A stretch of 64,000 bases of DNA from UBA8106 sp913052135 (GTDB taxonomy: Bacteria; Acidobacteriota; Vicinamibacteria; Vicinamibacterales; UBA823), in contig CAJXDY010000003.1 of assembly GCA_913052135.1 (NCBI GenBank), positions 1-64,000 of the forward strand, read 5' to 3'. The notes under the pieces are model-generated. The model saw only the letters and a list, made by a program, of their open reading frames with translations, ran no database searches and was not told the origin of the DNA. Below are positions 25,818 to 36,200 of the stretch, piece after piece; position 1 is the first letter of the stretch; each line of letters opens with the position of its first letter. The position numbers were made by a program, and so were the translations under genes.

Positions 25818-27026
25818 ATGACAGATAAGAATCGATGGCTACTTCTCGTTTGCACGCTTGCTGGACTCACTGCATCGACAGTGTCGGCATATGTTGGGCT
25901 GCAGTCTCGTCTCGACTCAAGTTATGCCAGCTTCTGTGACATCAATGCGACGATGAGTTGTACCGATGTATATCTCAGCCAATTTGGGAGCCTCTGGGGC
26001 GTACCAGTAGCCTTCTTTGGCATAGTCTGGTTTGTATTGATTGCTTTGCTGATACTGGCAGCACCGCTGGGAACGAAACATTTTCAGGAAAGCGTACCGG
26101 GGTATCTGTTCGCTTGTTCGTCGATTGGTCTCGCAGTCGTATTTTACTTAGGCTATGCATCATTGTTTCTGCTTGGCACAGTTTGTGTAATGTGTGTGAT
26201 TGTTTATTTAGCTGTCATAGGGATCTTCTTGATTTCTGGTGCCACAACGCAGTTTAAATTGATGACGTTACCATTACGCATAAGTCGTGATCTACGACAA
26301 GGGATGACCTCCCCGATTGCTTTGAGTATAGCTGGAGGATTTGTAGTGGCGACCGTAGTTGGTGCGGCTTGGCTGGGCGAGCATCAGGTTGCTGAAGGCA
26401 CGTCTTCCGTTCGCGGTGCCGAATTATTATCGGAATCGGAGAGGGATGAATTTATTCGATGGTGGGAAGCTCAACCGCGTGTGGATTTGCCAATTTCGGC
26501 AGACGATTCCAGTGTATTGATCGTGAAGTTCAATGACTATATGTGTCCTCCATGTCGGCAGACGTACCTAAGTTATCATGGCCTCCTACAGGCGTACGAA
26601 GTAAGAAGACCTGGCGCTGTGAGGCTCGTTACTAAACATTTTCCGTTGGACCCAGAGTGCAATGCGAGTACGCCCAATGGTATGCATCTTGCTTCCTGTG
26701 ATGCCGCTGTCGCTGTGACGTTGGCCAAGCGAAATGGTCAGGATGCACGCCTCGAAGCTTGGTTATTTGATAATCAGGCAACCTTGTCTCCGGCTAGTGT
26801 GAGAGCGGCCGCACGGGATGTAGCGGATATTCAGGATTATGATAGTGAATATTCTCGTACACTGGAGGTCATTAAGTCGGACATCGCGTTGGCGAATAGT
26901 CTCGCCGTTGATGTTACCCCGACATTCGTTATCAATGGTGTGCGAGTGGCTGGTGGATTAACCGTACCGTATCTTGATGCTGCGATAGCGTATGAACTTG
27001 CTCGTAAAGAAAAGAACGAATCTTGA
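25818..27026 (+). CDS. VKOR-DsbA fusion: membrane disulfide-bond formation protein
   Basis: The N-terminal ~190 residues are a vitamin K epoxide reductase-like membrane domain with several hydrophobic helices, the loop cysteines C40 and C48 and the quinone-proximal CVMC pair (C123, C126). After another hydrophobic segment comes a thioredoxin-fold domain with CPPC (C243, C246) and the cis-Pro region VTPTFVING. In such fusions the thioredoxin domain oxidises exported proteins and VKOR passes electrons to quinone, replacing DsbA-DsbB. The gene stands 102 bases after pdaD and ends facing aroB. The many exported proteins at 55-63 kb are possible clients. Confidence 0.92.
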   Translation: MTDKNRWLLLVCTLAGLTASTVSAYVGLQSRLDSSYASFCDINATMSCTDVYLSQFGSLWGVPVAFFGIVWFVLIALLILAAPLGTKHFQESVPGYLFACSSIGLAVVFYLGYASLFLLGTVCVMCVIVYLAVIGIFLISGATTQFKLMTLPLRISRDLRQGMTSPIALSIAGGFVVATVVGAAWLGEHQVAEGTSSVRGAELLSESERDEFIRWWEAQPRVDLPISADDSSVLIVKFNDYMCPPCRQTYLSYHGLLQAYEVRRPGAVRLVTKHFPLDPECNASTPNGMHLASCDAAVAVTLAKRNGQDARLEAWLFDNQATLSPASVRAAARDVADIQDYDSEYSRTLEVIKSDIALANSLAVDVTPTFVINGVRVAGGLTVPYLDAAIAYELARKEKNES

Positions 27027-27108
27027 TGTAAGACTGTATGAAGTTGCTTAAATTATTTATGTGCGAGTTTCTTGTAAATATTTCTGGTATATTCTCACGC
27101 ATCGTGAC

Positions 27109-28194
27109 CTAGTTACGCATACCTATTTGTTTTAGCGCGCGTTCGATTTGTTTGCTGGTTACGTCCTCAACAATCGTTGTAAGGCCGATGCCCGTTGGCA
27201 ACACGAAATGTAATTTTCCTTGGATGATTTTCTTATCTTGTTTAATCGTATTGATAATTTGTTGGATTGATAAATCACTGGTTGACGGCAGGGGACCCAG
27301 ACGTCGAATCAGCGCGCCTAGTTCATCGTAGCCTGTTATGCTGAACTCGCCACGTGTTTCTGCAATGCTCGCCGCAGCTAGCATCCCGAAAGCGACTGCC
27401 TCACCATGACGAAAACGGCGGTATTTTGTTACAGATTCAATTGCATGCCCGACTGTGTGACCAAAATTCAGAACGCGACGTAACCCTGTCTCCCGTTCAT
27501 CTGACTGGACGATTGATGCTTTAATGCGACAACATTTAGTGATGATTGACATGAGTGTTCGTGGTTCGTGATTAAAAACCGCCGTGAGTTCCCCGCCTAG
27601 TTTTTTAAACAGCGGAGGACTTGCGATCATGCCGTATTTGATTACTTCGTAGAGACCTGCACGAAATTCACGACGTGGCAGTGTGTCTAACAATTGTGGG
27701 TCGATAGCTACTAGTCTTGGTGGATGAAAGGCCCCAATGAGGTTCTTGCCGAGTTTGTGGTTAATGCCGACTTTACCGCCGATAGAGCTATCGACTTGAG
27801 CCAAGAGCGTTGTTGGTACGTGAACGAGTGAAAGACCCCGCAAGAATGTAGCTGCAGCATATCCAGCGACATCACCAACGACTCCGCCTCCTACAGCAAT
27901 GAGCACGCTATGACGATCAGCTCCAGCTCGGATAAGTGCATCATAAATGTAATCAACCGTCTGCTGGCGCTTGTAGCGCTCGCCATCAGGAATCAAGATG
28001 GTTTCTGCGCCAGGGATTGCTCGGCCGATTGTTTGGCCATGGAGTTTCCAGACAAGTTGATTGGAGATAATGAATGGTCTATGTGACAAGATAGTTTCAT
28101 GCAGCAGTGTCTCGAGATTGGCAATAAGGCCAGAGCCAATATGGACCGGATAGGTGTGACTGCCTGATTTGATTTTGACTTGAATGGGTTTCAT
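27109..28194 (-). CDS. aroB: 3-dehydroquinate synthase
   Basis: It is the second enzyme of the shikimate pathway, making 3-dehydroquinate from DAHP with NAD and a metal. The 361 residues include IPDGERYKRQQTVDYIYD, GGGVVGDVAGYAAATFLRGL, VPTTLLAQVDSSIGGKVGIN, KNLIGAFHPP and the metal His region FGHTVGHAIE with RHGEAVAFGM. ATG 28194 (MKPIQVKIKSG) is the family start; the frame is open for 39 more codons upstream without similarity. Divergent from proS across ~140 bases. No other aro gene is adjacent. Confidence 0.95.
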   Translation of the reverse strand: MKPIQVKIKSGSHTYPVHIGSGLIANLETLLHETILSHRPFIISNQLVWKLHGQTIGRAIPGAETILIPDGERYKRQQTVDYIYDALIRAGADRHSVLIAVGGGVVGDVAGYAAATFLRGLSLVHVPTTLLAQVDSSIGGKVGINHKLGKNLIGAFHPPRLVAIDPQLLDTLPRREFRAGLYEVIKYGMIASPPLFKKLGGELTAVFNHEPRTLMSIITKCCRIKASIVQSDERETGLRRVLNFGHTVGHAIESVTKYRRFRHGEAVAFGMLAAASIAETRGEFSITGYDELGALIRRLGPLPSTSDLSIQQIINTIKQDKKIIQGKLHFVLPTGIGLTTIVEDVTSKQIERALKQIGMRN

Positions 28195-28333
28195 GATGAA
28201 TCCGAGTAAGAATAATTTAGGTGTTCGATGGTAGGATACAGTAATTCGCCCCCTTCGGAGCCCTCCTACGCTCGAATACACTGAAGGGTGCAGTAATTGT
28301 GAGCGGATCAATAAAAATTAAGGTGGCGTATCG

Positions 28334-29785
28334 ATGGCGGAGAAAAATACTACATTTGTAAAGGAAATCACTCCTCAGTCAGAAGATTTTTCGAGGTGGT
28401 ACCTGGATGTAGTAAGAAAAGCCGAACTCGCTGATTATTCACCAGTCAAGGGCTTGATGGTTATTCGGCCGTACGGCTATGCGATTTGGGAGTTGATGCA
28501 GAAAGCGTTGGATGATCGATTTAAAGCGACAGGACATGTTAATGCTTATTTCCCATTATTTATTCCGGAATCACTTCTAAAAAAAGAGGCTGCTCATGTT
28601 AAGGGCTTCGCACCTCAAGTTGCTTGGGTTACCCACGGCGGTGACGAAGAGTTGGATGAGCGGCTCGTTGTAAGACCAACGTCTGAAGCAATTGTAGGCA
28701 CGATGTACTCAAAATGGATTCAATCGTGGCGTGACTTACCATTACTCATTAATCAATGGGGAAATGTTGTCCGATGGGAGAAGGTGACCAGACCATTTTT
28801 ACGTACAACCGAATTTCTTTGGCAGGAAGGTCACACTGCCCATGAAACCGAGGAAGAGGCTGAGAAAGAGGCCTTGCAAATGCTAGGAGTTTATAAAGAC
28901 TTCGCTAAACGTGAACTCGCGATGCCTGTTGTGGAGGGTAGAAAGAGCGAAAGCGAGAAATTTGCAGGTGCAGTGCATACGTATTCGATAGAGGCTTTGA
29001 TGGGTGATGCTCGTGCACTCCAGGCTGGGACTTCCCATCACTTAGGGCAAAACTTTGCAAAGGTCTTCGACATCACGTTTCAGGCTCGTGACAAATCCGT
29101 ACAGCACGTTTGGCAAACTTCATGGGGTTTGTCCACTCGTTTGGTTGGTGGTGTTGTCATGATGCACGGCGATGACAGTGGTCTGGTCTTACCACCTCGG
29201 GTCGCCCCACACCAAGTCGTGATCGTTCCAATTCAACGTGGAAACTGGAAAGAGACCGTTCTACCACACGTCACAGCTGTTGAGCAGCAGTTACGAGATG
29301 CCGGTATTCGAGTCAAACTTGACGACCGGGAAGCCTATACTCCAGGATGGAAATTTTCTGAATGGGAAATGCGAGGTGTTCCCTTGCGTCTAGAGATCGG
29401 CCCTAAGGATGTCGAAAAATCTCAAGTCGTGTTGGCACGCCGTGATACGAGGGACAAAATTTCGACGTCGCGAGACAACTTGGTGATTTCCGTCCAGACG
29501 CTTCTTAGAGAAATCCAAGATAATTTATATGAACGAGCCTGTCACTTTTTGGAGCAGCGGACGATTCGTACAGAATCGTATAAAGACTTTACGGAAATGA
29601 TGCAAGGAAGGCCAGGGTTTGTAATTGCACCGTGGTGTGGTGATAGGTCTTGCGAAGAGCGAATTAAGGCTGCAACACAGGCAACGATTAGAAATCTACC
29701 GCTTGATAAATCTGAGGTGAATGGTACGTGTATAGCGTGTGATTTACCAGCGCACGAAGAGGCTTATTTTGCGAAAGCCTATTGA
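28334..29785 (+). CDS. proS: Prolyl-tRNA synthetase, archaeal/eukaryotic type
   Basis: A class II synthetase charging tRNA-Pro. The 483-residue length, absence of the large inserted editing domain, and the sequences VKGLMVIRPYGYAIWE, VRPTSEAIVGTMYSKWI, RWEKVTRPFLRTTEFLWQEGHTAH and TSWGLSTRLVGGVVMMHGDDSGLVLPP mark the shorter archaeal/eukaryotic-like form, with a C-terminal zinc-domain-like end (PWCGDRSCEERIK, GTCIACDLPA). It starts 7 bases after AAGGTGG. Monocistronic, converging with tatC. Confidence 0.96.
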   Translation: MAEKNTTFVKEITPQSEDFSRWYLDVVRKAELADYSPVKGLMVIRPYGYAIWELMQKALDDRFKATGHVNAYFPLFIPESLLKKEAAHVKGFAPQVAWVTHGGDEELDERLVVRPTSEAIVGTMYSKWIQSWRDLPLLINQWGNVVRWEKVTRPFLRTTEFLWQEGHTAHETEEEAEKEALQMLGVYKDFAKRELAMPVVEGRKSESEKFAGAVHTYSIEALMGDARALQAGTSHHLGQNFAKVFDITFQARDKSVQHVWQTSWGLSTRLVGGVVMMHGDDSGLVLPPRVAPHQVVIVPIQRGNWKETVLPHVTAVEQQLRDAGIRVKLDDREAYTPGWKFSEWEMRGVPLRLEIGPKDVEKSQVVLARRDTRDKISTSRDNLVISVQTLLREIQDNLYERACHFLEQRTIRTESYKDFTEMMQGRPGFVIAPWCGDRSCEERIKAATQATIRNLPLDKSEVNGTCIACDLPAHEEAYFAKAY

Positions 29786-29799
29786 ACCGCTCGGTAGTC

Positions 29800-30624
29800 T
29801 CACTTCGTTGATTCATCGTCGAGGGAACGTTTCCTAAATACGTGGGCAATCAGAATGCTTAACCCGTAAAGCATGATCATTGGCACTGCCATGGCCGTTT
29901 GTGTTACTGGATCAGCAGACGGTGTGAGTATTGCAGCGATGATGAAAATAATTAGAATTGCGTACTTCGTGTTTTTGATAAGGAATTTTGGCGTCACTAG
30001 CCCGAGGCGTGCCAAGAAGAATATAAGGGTTGGCAGTTGGAAGACAATTCCCATGGCCAGGAGCATCTTGACGTAGAGTGAAAAGACCGGACCAATTTTT
30101 GGCAAGAACTCCATGTAATCCGTTGAGAAACCCGCAAAAAACTTCCAGGCTAGCGGAAAAACAGCATAATGTGAAAATAGAGCTCCCACGATAAAAAACA
30201 TTGTGGAAAAAACAACAAAAGGGATCGCGAATCGCTTTTCGTTCTGAAACAAGCCAGGGGAAATGAAGAGCCAGACTTGGGTCAAGGTGTATGGTGTCGC
30301 CAGCACGAGACCTGCTAGTGCAGCAATCTTCATGTAGAGGAAGAAAGCCTCACCCGGTTCAGTGTAGATGAGTTTTCCACCCTCTGGGAGCACCTGCTGC
30401 AACGGCACCATGATAAATTCGAAGATATATTTAATAAATCCAAATGCAATTAGGAACCCGGCGAGAATTCCCAGCACCGTGCGGACCAAACGTTTTCTGA
30501 GTTCATCTAGGTGATCCAGAAATGACATCCGACCAGCTGACGAATCATCGGCAGGATCGGCATCTCCTGGTGGTAACGGAGCGAGTTCGCCAGAGGGTGT
30601 TTCGGATTTTGATTCCAACGCCAT
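29800..30624 (-). CDS. tatC: Sec-independent translocase subunit TatC
   Basis: TatC recognises twin-arginine signal peptides. The 274 residues begin with a polar Pro/Ala/Asp-rich ~30 residues, then SFLDHLDELRKRLVRT, the family signature, and six hydrophobic segments, with EPGEAFFLYMKIA and FVVFSTMFFIVGALFSHY. tatA lies just upstream (21 bases), so the two are one transcript. A candidate substrate is the Tat-signal protein at 62438-63718. Confidence 0.95.
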   Translation of the reverse strand: MALESKSETPSGELAPLPPGDADPADDSSAGRMSFLDHLDELRKRLVRTVLGILAGFLIAFGFIKYIFEFIMVPLQQVLPEGGKLIYTEPGEAFFLYMKIAALAGLVLATPYTLTQVWLFISPGLFQNEKRFAIPFVVFSTMFFIVGALFSHYAVFPLAWKFFAGFSTDYMEFLPKIGPVFSLYVKMLLAMGIVFQLPTLIFFLARLGLVTPKFLIKNTKYAILIIFIIAAILTPSADPVTQTAMAVPMIMLYGLSILIAHVFRKRSLDDESTK

Positions 30625-30644
30625 CGAGAATTAATCAACCACCT

Positions 30645-30944
30645 TTACGACTGACTCTTACTTGGCGTAGTAGGCGTTGATGCCGGAGGTGTCTGACTTT
30701 CGTCGTTTGTATTATCTTTTTCAGCTATTGGATCGTTTTTTGGAGTGTTGAGCGGTGGTGTTTTGTGCTCTTCGACACGGATCTCTTCCTCCAAGGTATT
30801 CCTTAAATCGTTTGAAGCCCGCTTGAATTCACCGATACTCTTGCCAAGAGATTTACCAAGTTCAGGCAGCTTACGTGGTCCGAAAATAATTAAAGCAATT
30901 ACAAATATGATGATAAGTTCGGGCATTCCGATTGAACCAAACAT
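30645..30944 (-). CDS. tatA: Twin-arginine translocase subunit TatA/E
   Basis: The 99 residues have one N-terminal membrane helix (MPELIIIFVIALIIFG), the hinge PRKLPELGKSLGKSIGEFK and an amphipathic helix, followed by a 45-residue polar Pro/Thr/Ser-rich tail. TatA multimers form the Tat pore. No separate tatB is seen; in many bacteria a single TatA-type protein serves both roles, and here that is inference. Confidence 0.94.
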   Translation of the reverse strand: MFGSIGMPELIIIFVIALIIFGPRKLPELGKSLGKSIGEFKRASNDLRNTLEEEIRVEEHKTPPLNTPKNDPIAEKDNTNDESQTPPASTPTTPSKSQS

Positions 30945-31183
30945 CGCCTACCACTCCTTCGTTAGCACGTTTGACTGTTGTCGGCTTCAAGATCACAAAT
31001 GATTACACCGACATCTATGGTAATCAGCAACTCGACAGCAGAACCCTCGGCATGAGGGTTTCCAGCACGTGCAAGTAACTGATTGCATTATAGAAACGTC
31101 CGCTTCTCTGGTCAAGCAGTCTGGTATCTGTCAGCGCTTGGAACTAATTGTTGGATAGGGGCTTATCTGTTAGTATCGAGTTT
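30945..31183. promoter_or_regulatory. Divergent intergenic region between tatA and the S41 protease gene
   Basis: Both flanking genes read outward, so their promoters must lie here. A perfect 7-bp inverted repeat AACCCTC/GAGGGTT with a 5-base loop lies at 31042-31060. I see no convincing consensus promoter; TTGGAT with TATCGA 17 bases later (31151-31179) is a weak candidate for the protease gene. Confidence 0.3.
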
Positions 31184-32803
31184 ATGAGAATGCTCGGATC
31201 TTCCTCCCTTGCGGTCTGGGCTGTGTTCCTTTCAGCGGTCACAGGCGGTTTGTTTGGTGGGCGAGTATTAGCAACCCAAGATAGTAGTTTCGAAAAATAT
31301 AAAGTTTTTGCGACAGCTCTGTCAGTTATTGAGGAAACCTACGTTGGGGATGTAGACTCTGAGCGCCTCGTATACGGTGCTATTAACGGAATGCTTCAAA
31401 AACTCGATCCACATTCGAGTTTTATGGATCCTCGTTCGTACTCGCAAATGCGTGAACGACAGGAGGGACGTTATTATGGCCTCGGCATCACGATCCAGGT
31501 TCGTAATGGTGACATCTCTGTTATCTCACTATTCGAAGGGTCGCCCGCCTACCGACAGGGGATTCGACGTGGTGATGTCATCGCGAGGATTGAAGAAGAG
31601 GATGTCAAGGGTTGGACTAGTGACCAAGCAGTACGACGGTTGCGAGGTCCTAAAGGATCGACGGTTAACATCTCCATTCGCCGCGAGGGCTACAACGAGC
31701 TAATTCCACTTACGGTCGAACGAGATGAAATCAACATCCCCACGATTCTCGGTGCTTTCATGGTTGATGGTTCGACGGGATACGTGCGTTTACGTGATTT
31801 TTCAGAGACGACTGATCGCGATTTAAGTAGCGCATTGCACGACTTGTCCGGTCAGGGGATGAAGCAGTTACTGCTCGATCTAAGGAATAACCCCGGTGGA
31901 CCACTTGACCAGGCCATTAAGGTGGCAAACCGATTCCTCGCTCGTGGGGACATGATTGTCTATACACGTGGGCGAATTCAGAATTCCGACCAGGATTATC
32001 ATGCCAGTGAAGACAGTGATTTTACTGAGTTGCCATTGGTAATACTGGTGAATAGAAACAGTGCTAGTGCTTCGGAAATTGTTGCCGGTGCGGTGCAAGA
32101 CCATGATCGTGGCTTAATCGTTGGAGAAACAACGTTTGGAAAAGCTCTGGTGCAGTCAGTCTACCGTATAAGCCAAGGAGCTGGACTTGCTCTAACGACG
32201 GCACGCTATTACACGCCCAGCGGACGACTCATTCAACGTCCGTGGGACGGTGAGTTTTCTGAGTATTTGACTTACTCTCTTCGTGAGCAAGAAGTGGAGC
32301 GTGATCATGAGATCTCTGATTTAAAGTACACGTCTGGGGGTCGTCAGGTCTATGGCGGCGGCGGCATTGAACCGGATTTTTTTAAGCCTGGCCCTATAGA
32401 GGGTTTTGTTCCAACTGAATTTGGGAGATTACTTTACGCTCGGCAGACATTTCCTCGTTACGCGCAAAAGTACTCCGCATATGGCGACACGCGTATTACT
32501 GCGACGGCGACAGGCCGTGAGACGGTTTCGCGAGGTTTTGAAGTGTCTGATGCGATGATGCATGACTTTAAATCGTTTTTGGGCGGTGAGCGGATCTCGA
32601 TTAATGAAGAATTATTTATGAATGACAGATTGTTTATCCGCAGTATGATTCGCTATGAAATTGACCTGGCTCTATTTGGGATCGTCGAAGCTCGTCAAAG
32701 GTTGTTGAACGATGACCCACAGGCTTGGTATGGCCTCAGCCGGTTCAAGGAAGCCCAGGAACTTTCGCTTTTATCGAAAAACAAGACTTTAGTGAATCCC
32801 TGA
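31184..32803 (+). CDS. S41 family C-terminal processing protease (CtpA-like)
   Basis: An exported or membrane-anchored serine protease of 539 residues. ATG 31184 gives an N-terminal hydrophobic segment (SSLAVWAVFLSAVTGGLFGG); the frame upstream to TTG 31148 has no support. A PDZ domain follows (YYGLGITIQVRNGDISV...GSPAYRQGIRRGDVIARI), then the catalytic domain with the Ser in NRNSASASEIVAGA and the Lys in TTFGKALVQ. The last ~150 residues are an extra domain of the kind found in long Ctp proteins. Likely work is processing or degrading envelope proteins. Confidence 0.93.
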   Translation: MRMLGSSSLAVWAVFLSAVTGGLFGGRVLATQDSSFEKYKVFATALSVIEETYVGDVDSERLVYGAINGMLQKLDPHSSFMDPRSYSQMRERQEGRYYGLGITIQVRNGDISVISLFEGSPAYRQGIRRGDVIARIEEEDVKGWTSDQAVRRLRGPKGSTVNISIRREGYNELIPLTVERDEINIPTILGAFMVDGSTGYVRLRDFSETTDRDLSSALHDLSGQGMKQLLLDLRNNPGGPLDQAIKVANRFLARGDMIVYTRGRIQNSDQDYHASEDSDFTELPLVILVNRNSASASEIVAGAVQDHDRGLIVGETTFGKALVQSVYRISQGAGLALTTARYYTPSGRLIQRPWDGEFSEYLTYSLREQEVERDHEISDLKYTSGGRQVYGGGGIEPDFFKPGPIEGFVPTEFGRLLYARQTFPRYAQKYSAYGDTRITATATGRETVSRGFEVSDAMMHDFKSFLGGERISINEELFMNDRLFIRSMIRYEIDLALFGIVEARQRLLNDDPQAWYGLSRFKEAQELSLLSKNKTLVNP

Positions 32804-33215
32804 GACATTCTGTAAACCCACCCCTTTTTCGTTTCACAAGCCTTGGCGACAGCTTTGGATAACAATATTTTGTGGGGTAAATTACTCTTGCCCCAAGGGG
32901 TAGCACCTTGGTACACTTAGCCCAATAAAAGCATGGAAACTGGGCCTGTATGTAGATTCCAGAATGAGGAGCTGGAGTCACGGTATTTGTCGCTAAATGC
33001 GGTATTTAGTCGTTTTAGGCCGGTGGTGATGGATATGTGCCTACCTCGGTCGAGGGGGCAGTTAGTGGTCATTTTACAATATGGCACCCCTCTAGGTTCC
33101 GATGAGGAATTTCCAGCCGTTCGTCGGCGTTCGATTACGTCCAACCGCACGGCTAGTTTTACGTACGCGGATGTTTAACTGGCTTGGCATATTTATTTGG
33201 TGAGGAGTCAAGGGA
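32804..33215. other. 412-bp stretch between the S41 protease gene and smc
   Basis: It contains a short palindrome CCCCAAGGGG at ~32890-32900. An 81-codon open frame (32933-33178) matches no family I know, lacks a ribosome site and has no visible domain, so I do not call it a gene. The smc promoter is probably in the last 150 bases, but no clear box was found; GAGGAG at 33201-33206 is the smc ribosome site. Confidence 0.45.
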
Positions 33216-36200
33216 ATGCAGCAAGGTATTCAACTGCACAACCTGGAGATCTCGGGTTTCAAAAGTTTTCCAGACCGTTCTGAATTGGCATTTGATCAAG
33301 GCGTAACGGCTATCGTCGGCCCAAACGGATGCGGAAAGAGCAACTTGGTCGACGCTATTACCTGGGTGCTTGGTGAACAGAGTGCCAAAAGTTTACGGGG
33401 CTCCAGGATGGAGGATGTGATTTTCAGCGGTAGTGATGGCCGCAAGCCGACATCTGCAGCCGAGGTCAAACTGTTGTTGAAAGGCGTGGTTTCTGCCAGC
33501 AATGGTAACGGGAATGGCCACAATGTCCCTGTTGCGGTTGAGCACAGCGATGTGCCGGTGGTGACTCAAGATGCAGAATTAGCGGGAGTTAGATCTCGTG
33601 ATGTCGTTGTTTCAAGGCGCCTCTATCGTTCTGGTGAAAGTGAATACCTCATTGACGGTAAAGTGTGTCGCCTTCGTGACGTTCAGGATCTCCTGATGGA
33701 TGCGGGTGTTGGCGTTAAGGGCTATGCGGTCATCGAACAGGGCAAGATTGGACAGATTTTAAGCGCACGCGCACATGATCGTCGGCTCTTGATAGAAGAA
33801 GCTGCGGGTGTAACGAAATATAAGAGTCGACGTCATGCTGCCGAGTTAAAACTAGACGCAGCACAGCAAAACTTGGTTCGTGTTGAGGATATTGTCTACG
33901 AGGTTCAGAAGCAGCGGAATGCTTTAAAGAGACAGGCTGCAAAGGCTCGTCGATATCGACGGTTGCGTGACGAATTGCGTAAATGGGAGAAAGTTGGATT
34001 TGCGCATCGATATCAGTTGTTAGGTGAGACGGTAGAGGCTGCGCGTCTCGAACTTGCGGAAGCACGTTCCCGAGAAGAGGTCGCTGCAGACAGTCTCTCC
34101 CAGGTCGAAACGCGCCAAGAGCAGTTGCGTGTCAAGTTGGCTGAAAGTGAAACCAAGGTCACGTCCAATCGTGACACCGTTCATGCATGTGACCTTGATA
34201 TTAAAAAACGGCAGCAGCAGATCGAATTTGATAAAGAACAGATCTCAAATTTAAATGTAACGTTGCAGGAATTACGTAGTGAAGTTAGCAATCTCGAATT
34301 ACGTCAAGAGCCGGCGGGTATCGATCTTACAGAACGTCGAAAGAACGCTGATTTAGTGAGACGTGAGCGAGATCAGGTTGCTCAGCAATTGTCGGAAGTT
34401 GAAGTTGAGAACCTAGGGATTCGGCAAACTGTAGAAGATAAGGAGACAGGTGTTGAGGCGTGCCGAAGTGATGTGTTCTCAGTTATTAATACTGCGACCA
34501 CGCTGCAGCATGCTTTAGAGCACGCAACAAATGCCCAAACGAGACTTTTTGATGACTTAGCTAAGATTGATATTGAAAACCAGGATGTGCAGTCTGAAAC
34601 TGAGCAACTCTCAGCGACCCATCAAACGATGGCTGAAGCACGTGCTCTTGTGCAGAAGGATCTAGATGCAGTTTTAGAAACTTATGGCAAGTGTCAACGT
34701 GAATTATCTACGCTTCGTGAGCAACATAGTGCCTTACTTGACAAGGCTAATACATCTGATCGCGATATCGCGACTCTTGCAGCGCGTCTGCAGTCTCTCG
34801 AAGAATTAAGTGCGGCACGAGCCGGTTACATTGACGGTGCACGGTTTATCCTTTCGCAAAAGAGTGAAACCATTCCTCATTTAGGATCAGTTGCTGATTA
34901 CGTCAACGTCGCTCCTGAGTACGAATGTGCTGTTGAAGCTTGTTTGGGAAATCTGTTGCAGTACGTTGTAGTGTCTCGGCATGTTCATGCGACGGAGTGG
35001 TTGGCGTACATTCGCAAGGAAAAACCAGGTCGTTGTGGATTTCTGGTGGTGGATGACTCACCTGTAGAAACTGAACAATCTGAAAATATAACGCCTGCAG
35101 AACTCTTGTCGGTGGAATCTGTCGTTAAAGTTGAGGGCCCATACGCAGCGGCTATCCGTGAAGCCATTCGCGTAGTCGCTGGGCAGATTGCGATTGCTAA
35201 AACTCCTGAGCAGGCGATAACGGTTGCCGGCCAGACAAGTCGACAGATTGTGACATTGTCAGGAGATATTTTCAGTGGTTCAAGATTGGTATGTGGTGGA
35301 GGTAAGACTGAGGCGCTTGGGATACTGGCCACTAAACGAGAAGTGAAAGAGCTGCAGAGTAAACTGCTAACTATGCGAAGTAAGGCAGAGGTCATCACGG
35401 CCGAACTTCAAACACTCAACCATGCGCAGGTCGATCTCGAGTCAAAGATTGCAGGATTTGACGGGGATCAAAGAAAGCATGAGAAAGCATTACTTGAGTA
35501 TGACCTGCAGTTAGGAACCTTGGGTAACGAGTCGTCCCGCCTTCAACGTAAACAAGACCTTCTTAATATTGAACGGCAGAAAGCTGAAGAAGAACAACAG
35601 AGTATTAAGACTCGCCAGGGTGAAGTCCAAGAATCGCTTGAACAGATAGGTCTGAAAAAACTGAGGGCAGATGAGCGTTTGACGCTGGCCCAGCAAGACT
35701 TGTTTCAAGCCAAAACTGAGATTGAAGTGTTGAGACAACGGCTTGCAGAGTCTAAGGCTTCCTATGCAGCCTTGACAGAGCGTTCTGCGGCAACCGAGAC
35801 TGATGTACACAGGCTCGAGGAATTAGTAACAGACCTTGAGGCAAGGTTAGCAGCGCAAACGGAAGCAGTGGGTCGGGCCGAAGCTCGATGTGAATCGTTA
35901 CACTCTGGTATTGAAAGTACTGAGGAAGAATTGGCCAGAGAGGTTGCAAATTTTGATTTGCTTCGTTCTGCTGTGAAGTTAGGATCCGACGAAGTGCTGG
36001 AGTTGCGTCGCGATTTTAGCGCCTTGGATGAAACTATTAGAACATCACGATCTGAACTCGATGAGATTCGCGATAAGGTTGGTCAATTCAAGGTTTCTTG
36101 TGCCACAGCGGAGGCAGATTTATCACATTTGAGTAACTCCTGCCTTGAAGCTACCCAGCTGGATCTAGACACTGTTGTTGCTGAGGTGGCCCAATTGGAG

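Noticed and set aside
28195..28311. 39-residue N-terminal extension of AroB
   Set aside because: No similarity, and family members start at MKPIQVKIKSG; the segment lies in the divergent promoter region.
29873..30076. Plus-strand 67-codon open frame inside tatC
   Set aside because: It is opposite to the conserved membrane helices of TatC and has no ribosome site.
32933..33178. 81-codon open frame between the S41 protease gene and smc
   Set aside because: No ribosome site, no recognised motif or domain, and it lies in a region that probably holds the smc promoter.
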